DNA from: Snodgrassella alvi
Lineage (GTDB): Bacteria > Pseudomonadota > Gammaproteobacteria > Burkholderiales > Neisseriaceae
Length of the DNA: 49,428 bases
Assembly: GCF_002777745.1 (NCBI RefSeq)
Contig: NZ_MEIO01000002.1
Location: 1-49,428, forward strand
Direction: 5' to 3'
The notes below the pieces were generated by a model. It was not told the origin of the DNA. It saw only the letters and a list, made by a program, of their open reading frames with translations, and did no database searches. Of the stretch, positions 47,685-49,428 are shown one piece after another; the stretch's first letter is position 1, and each line of letters opens with the position of its first letter. The translations under genes and the position numbers were made by a program.

Positions 47685-48416
47685 ATGAAAAAACGAATAA
47701 TAGCAATCATGCTGCCTTTTGCTGCTGCTCGGGCATTAGCAGCAACACCTACACTAAATTGGAGTATTCCAACTTCCAATACAATAGAAAATATCACCTT
47801 TGCTATTACAATCAATCAGGCCGCACCTATTGATGAATTTTATTTTGCCAATCAATTCAGCTTTATCGGAGGCGGAGGAATAGGTTATACCGGTATCCAG
47901 CCCACTACCAATGCCAAGGACGGTTCACGTCAATTCAAAGTACTTTTCAGCAGCTTTCGTAAAGATACCATTGTCAGACATCCTAATTGCAAAGGTGGTG
48001 CAGATGGAGCCAGAAGTGGGGCTACCTGCCGTATAAATATTCCAGGAGAACTAGGAGACACCTTTACTTTTAGAGTACAAAAAAATGGCAATCTGCTGAT
48101 GGGAACTGTTACTAATCAGACTACCGGACGCCGGGATATTATTGGGCAATGGGAGGTTAGCCCATCTGCAGGTAATCTAAATAATAAACAAATTTCATGG
48201 ATTGAAAATTACAAGATGAACAATCCGTCATTTCATCTGACGTGTGATAAAAAAGGTTGGCCTTACTATGAAGTTAAATTTTTACCACCCACCGCCAACA
48301 ACAGCACCATTAAAGGCAATATTTCCACCTTATCTGGTGGCTCACAGGCCTGCCCTGGTGCCATTACATGGCAACATGACGAAAGCGGAACATTAGTAAA
48401 AGGTGGTTATAAATAA
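47685..48416 (+). CDS. Secreted protein of unknown function (DUF3472-like)
   Basis: 243 residues with a signal peptide (KKRIIAIMLPFAAARALAA, cut near residue 20) and Shine-Dalgarno AGGAG. The middle part, GYTGIQPTT..., FKVLFSSF, CKGGADGARSGATC, FRVQKNG, MGTVTNQTTGRRDIIGQWEV, resembles DUF3472, a beta-rich extracellular domain, but I am not sure of the family. Four cysteines (about 104, 113, 187, 222) could form two disulfides. It lies alone between the Fur-controlled tonB unit and the rRNA operon, closed by a terminator. A periplasmic or surface carbohydrate-binding role is possible but unproven. Confidence 0.75.
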   Translation: MKKRIIAIMLPFAAARALAATPTLNWSIPTSNTIENITFAITINQAAPIDEFYFANQFSFIGGGGIGYTGIQPTTNAKDGSRQFKVLFSSFRKDTIVRHPNCKGGADGARSGATCRINIPGELGDTFTFRVQKNGNLLMGTVTNQTTGRRDIIGQWEVSPSAGNLNNKQISWIENYKMNNPSFHLTCDKKGWPYYEVKFLPPTANNSTIKGNISTLSGGSQACPGAITWQHDESGTLVKGGYK

Positions 48417-48435
48417 CATTCACGATTTAGAGACC

Positions 48436-48466
48436 CAAAAAGCACGTTTTAAAACGTGCTTTTTGC
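48436..48466 (+). terminator. Terminator after the secreted protein gene
   Basis: A perfect palindromic stem (CAAAAAGCACGTTTT / AAAACGTGCTTTTTG, 48436-48465) with T-run. Confidence 0.9.
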
Positions 48467-48801
48467 TTATCGATATTGATCTTAGTGCGATAATCTTAAC
48501 TAAAAAGTAATTACAGCCATAGAAAAACAATGAACATAGAAAAATCAAAATCAAATTTATACTTAAAAATATTGATTACAATATATAGACAACAACACAC
48601 ATAAGCATAGTATTTAAAGAGCAGAGCAGCTACAGAATAAAGTCAATAAAGAGAGCAAAAAGAAGTCAAAAGCGGCCGAACAGAGAAAGGGGAAAGAAGA
48701 AGTAAAAGCAAAAAAGGTAGGGATGATTAAAAAAGTGTCAATAATAAAGCATTAAAAAACAGTCATATGCTATATTTTCCAAAAATAATCGGAAGAAGTT
48801 G
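48467..48801. other. Gene-free region with a purine-rich tract, upstream of the rRNA promoter
   Basis: No gene. About 48617-48725 is strongly purine-rich on the plus strand (runs such as GAGAAAGGGGAAAGAAGAAG). The AT-rich 48730-48800 directly before the -35 box may include an UP element. Confidence 0.55.
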
Positions 48802-48830
48802 TTGACAGTGGTACTTCGGGGGCGTATAGT
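48802..48830 (+). promoter_or_regulatory. rRNA operon promoter
   Basis: TTGACA (48802-48807), 17-base spacer, TATAGT (48825-48830), followed by a GC-containing discriminator; 222 bases before 16S. Confidence 0.93.
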
Positions 48831-48901
48831 TCGCCTTCTTCGCTGATGACGCGACACGAAACGAACTAAACAGTTTAAAGTAGAACGCAGTCGAAAGCAA
48901 C

Positions 48902-48912
48902 GCTCTTTAACA
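48902..48912 (+). promoter_or_regulatory. boxA antitermination site
   Basis: GCTCTTTAACA matches the rRNA boxA, which loads NusB/NusE for antitermination. A stem near 48930-48957 (AGTGTGAG / CTCACACT) follows and may be part of the leader processing structure. Confidence 0.88.
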
Positions 48913-49051
48913 GAACAGATTACCGATAAGTGTGAGTGCGGATAAGCCTCACACTGATTCAGAGAGACGAGATAAAAACATATCTTGTCAATAACTTTGA
49001 AGCAGACCAGTGATACTAAAGGGAACTTTGGTATTGCAACAAGCTAAGATT

Positions 49052-49428
49052 AAACATAAGAGTTTGATCCTGGCTCAGATTGAACGCTGGCGGCATGCTT
49101 TACACATGCAAGTCGAACGGCAGCACGGAGAGCTTGCTCTCTGGTGGCGAGTGGCGAACGGGTGAGTAATGCATCGGAACGTACCGAGTAATGGGGGATA
49201 ACTGTCCGAAAGGATGGCTAATACCGCATACGCCCTGAGGGGGAAAGCGGGGGATCTTAGGACCTCGCGTTATTTGAGCGGCCGATGTTGGATTAGCTAG
49301 TTGGTGGGGTAAAGGCCTACCAAGGCGACGATCCATAGCGGGTCTGAGAGGATGATCCGCCACATTGGGACTGAGACACGGCCCAAACTCCTACGGGAGG
49401 CAGCAGTGGGGAATTTTGGACAATGGGG
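49052..49428 (+). rRNA. 16S ribosomal RNA, 5' part (cut by window end)
   Basis: Starts about 7 bases before AGAGTTTGATCCTGGCTCAG (the 27F primer site) and runs to the right edge past ACTCCTACGGGAGGCAGCAG (338F). The V1 region AAGTCGAACGGCAGCACGGA and neighbouring segments look like Neisseriaceae, best recalled as Snodgrassella. The 5' boundary is set by analogy to E. coli. Confidence 0.97.

Overview
The window looks like the chromosome of a betaproteobacterium of the family Neisseriaceae, most likely Snodgrassella (the bee-gut symbiont) or a close relative. Three things point there. The first ~377 bases of a 16S rRNA at the right edge are of Neisseriaceae type. The tonB-exbB-exbD order and the envelope operon rpsB-tsf-pyrH-frr-uppS-cdsA-dxr-rseP-bamA-skp-lpxD-fabZ-lpxA are typical of the group. 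A hairpin carries a 12-base word that matches a Neisseriaceae DNA-uptake-sequence dialect. The genus is an inference; no database search was possible.

Layout. 1-5 kb: the C-terminal part of a YadA-like trimeric autotransporter adhesin, followed by three tandem diverged paralogues of a DUF2827-like, glycosyltransferase-like family. 5-15.3 kb: housekeeping and metabolism (hprA-like dehydrogenase, FKBP isomerase, mnmE, a DUF1653 protein, cysI, a sulfate-binding lipoprotein, an MHS-type transporter, secB, grxC, ftsE-ftsX). 15.4-21.6 kb: aroG; a preQ1-I riboswitch in front of queF-yhhQ; prfB with its programmed +1 frameshift; a GT2 glycosyltransferase; purB. 21.6-22.9 kb: decaying DNA with a recognisable VOC (glyoxalase-fold) pseudogene. 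22.9-27.3 kb, minus strand: hisG, an NYN-nuclease/OST-HTH/AT-hook protein, hisD, and an Sco1-like lipoprotein. 27.4-31.5 kb: an AT-rich accessory stretch with tRNA-Leu(CAA), a NERD-domain protein with a zinc ribbon, an nfsB-type nitroreductase behind a 23-bp palindrome, and ~1.7 kb of gene debris, part of it DKNYY-like. 31.5-45.1 kb: a 5-formyl-THF cyclo-ligase, then the long translation/envelope-biogenesis cluster. 45.4-47.4 kb: tonB-exbB-exbD under a probable Fur box. 47.7-48.4 kb: an unknown secreted protein. 48.8 kb to the end: rRNA promoter, boxA and the 5' part of 16S rRNA.

How the genes work together. The 32.3-45.1 kb cluster couples translation factors and UMP kinase to isoprenoid/undecaprenyl supply (dxr, uppS), phospholipid synthesis (cdsA), outer-membrane protein assembly (bamA, skp, rseP) and lipid A synthesis (lpxD, fabZ, lpxA). 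The queF-yhhQ pair is a queuosine salvage and reduction unit with its own RNA sensor. The most interesting system is at the left edge: a surface adhesin followed directly by three putative glycosyltransferases, which suggests a dedicated adhesin- or surface-glycosylation module. The second is the NYN + 2x OST-HTH + AT-hook protein lodged between hisG and hisD.
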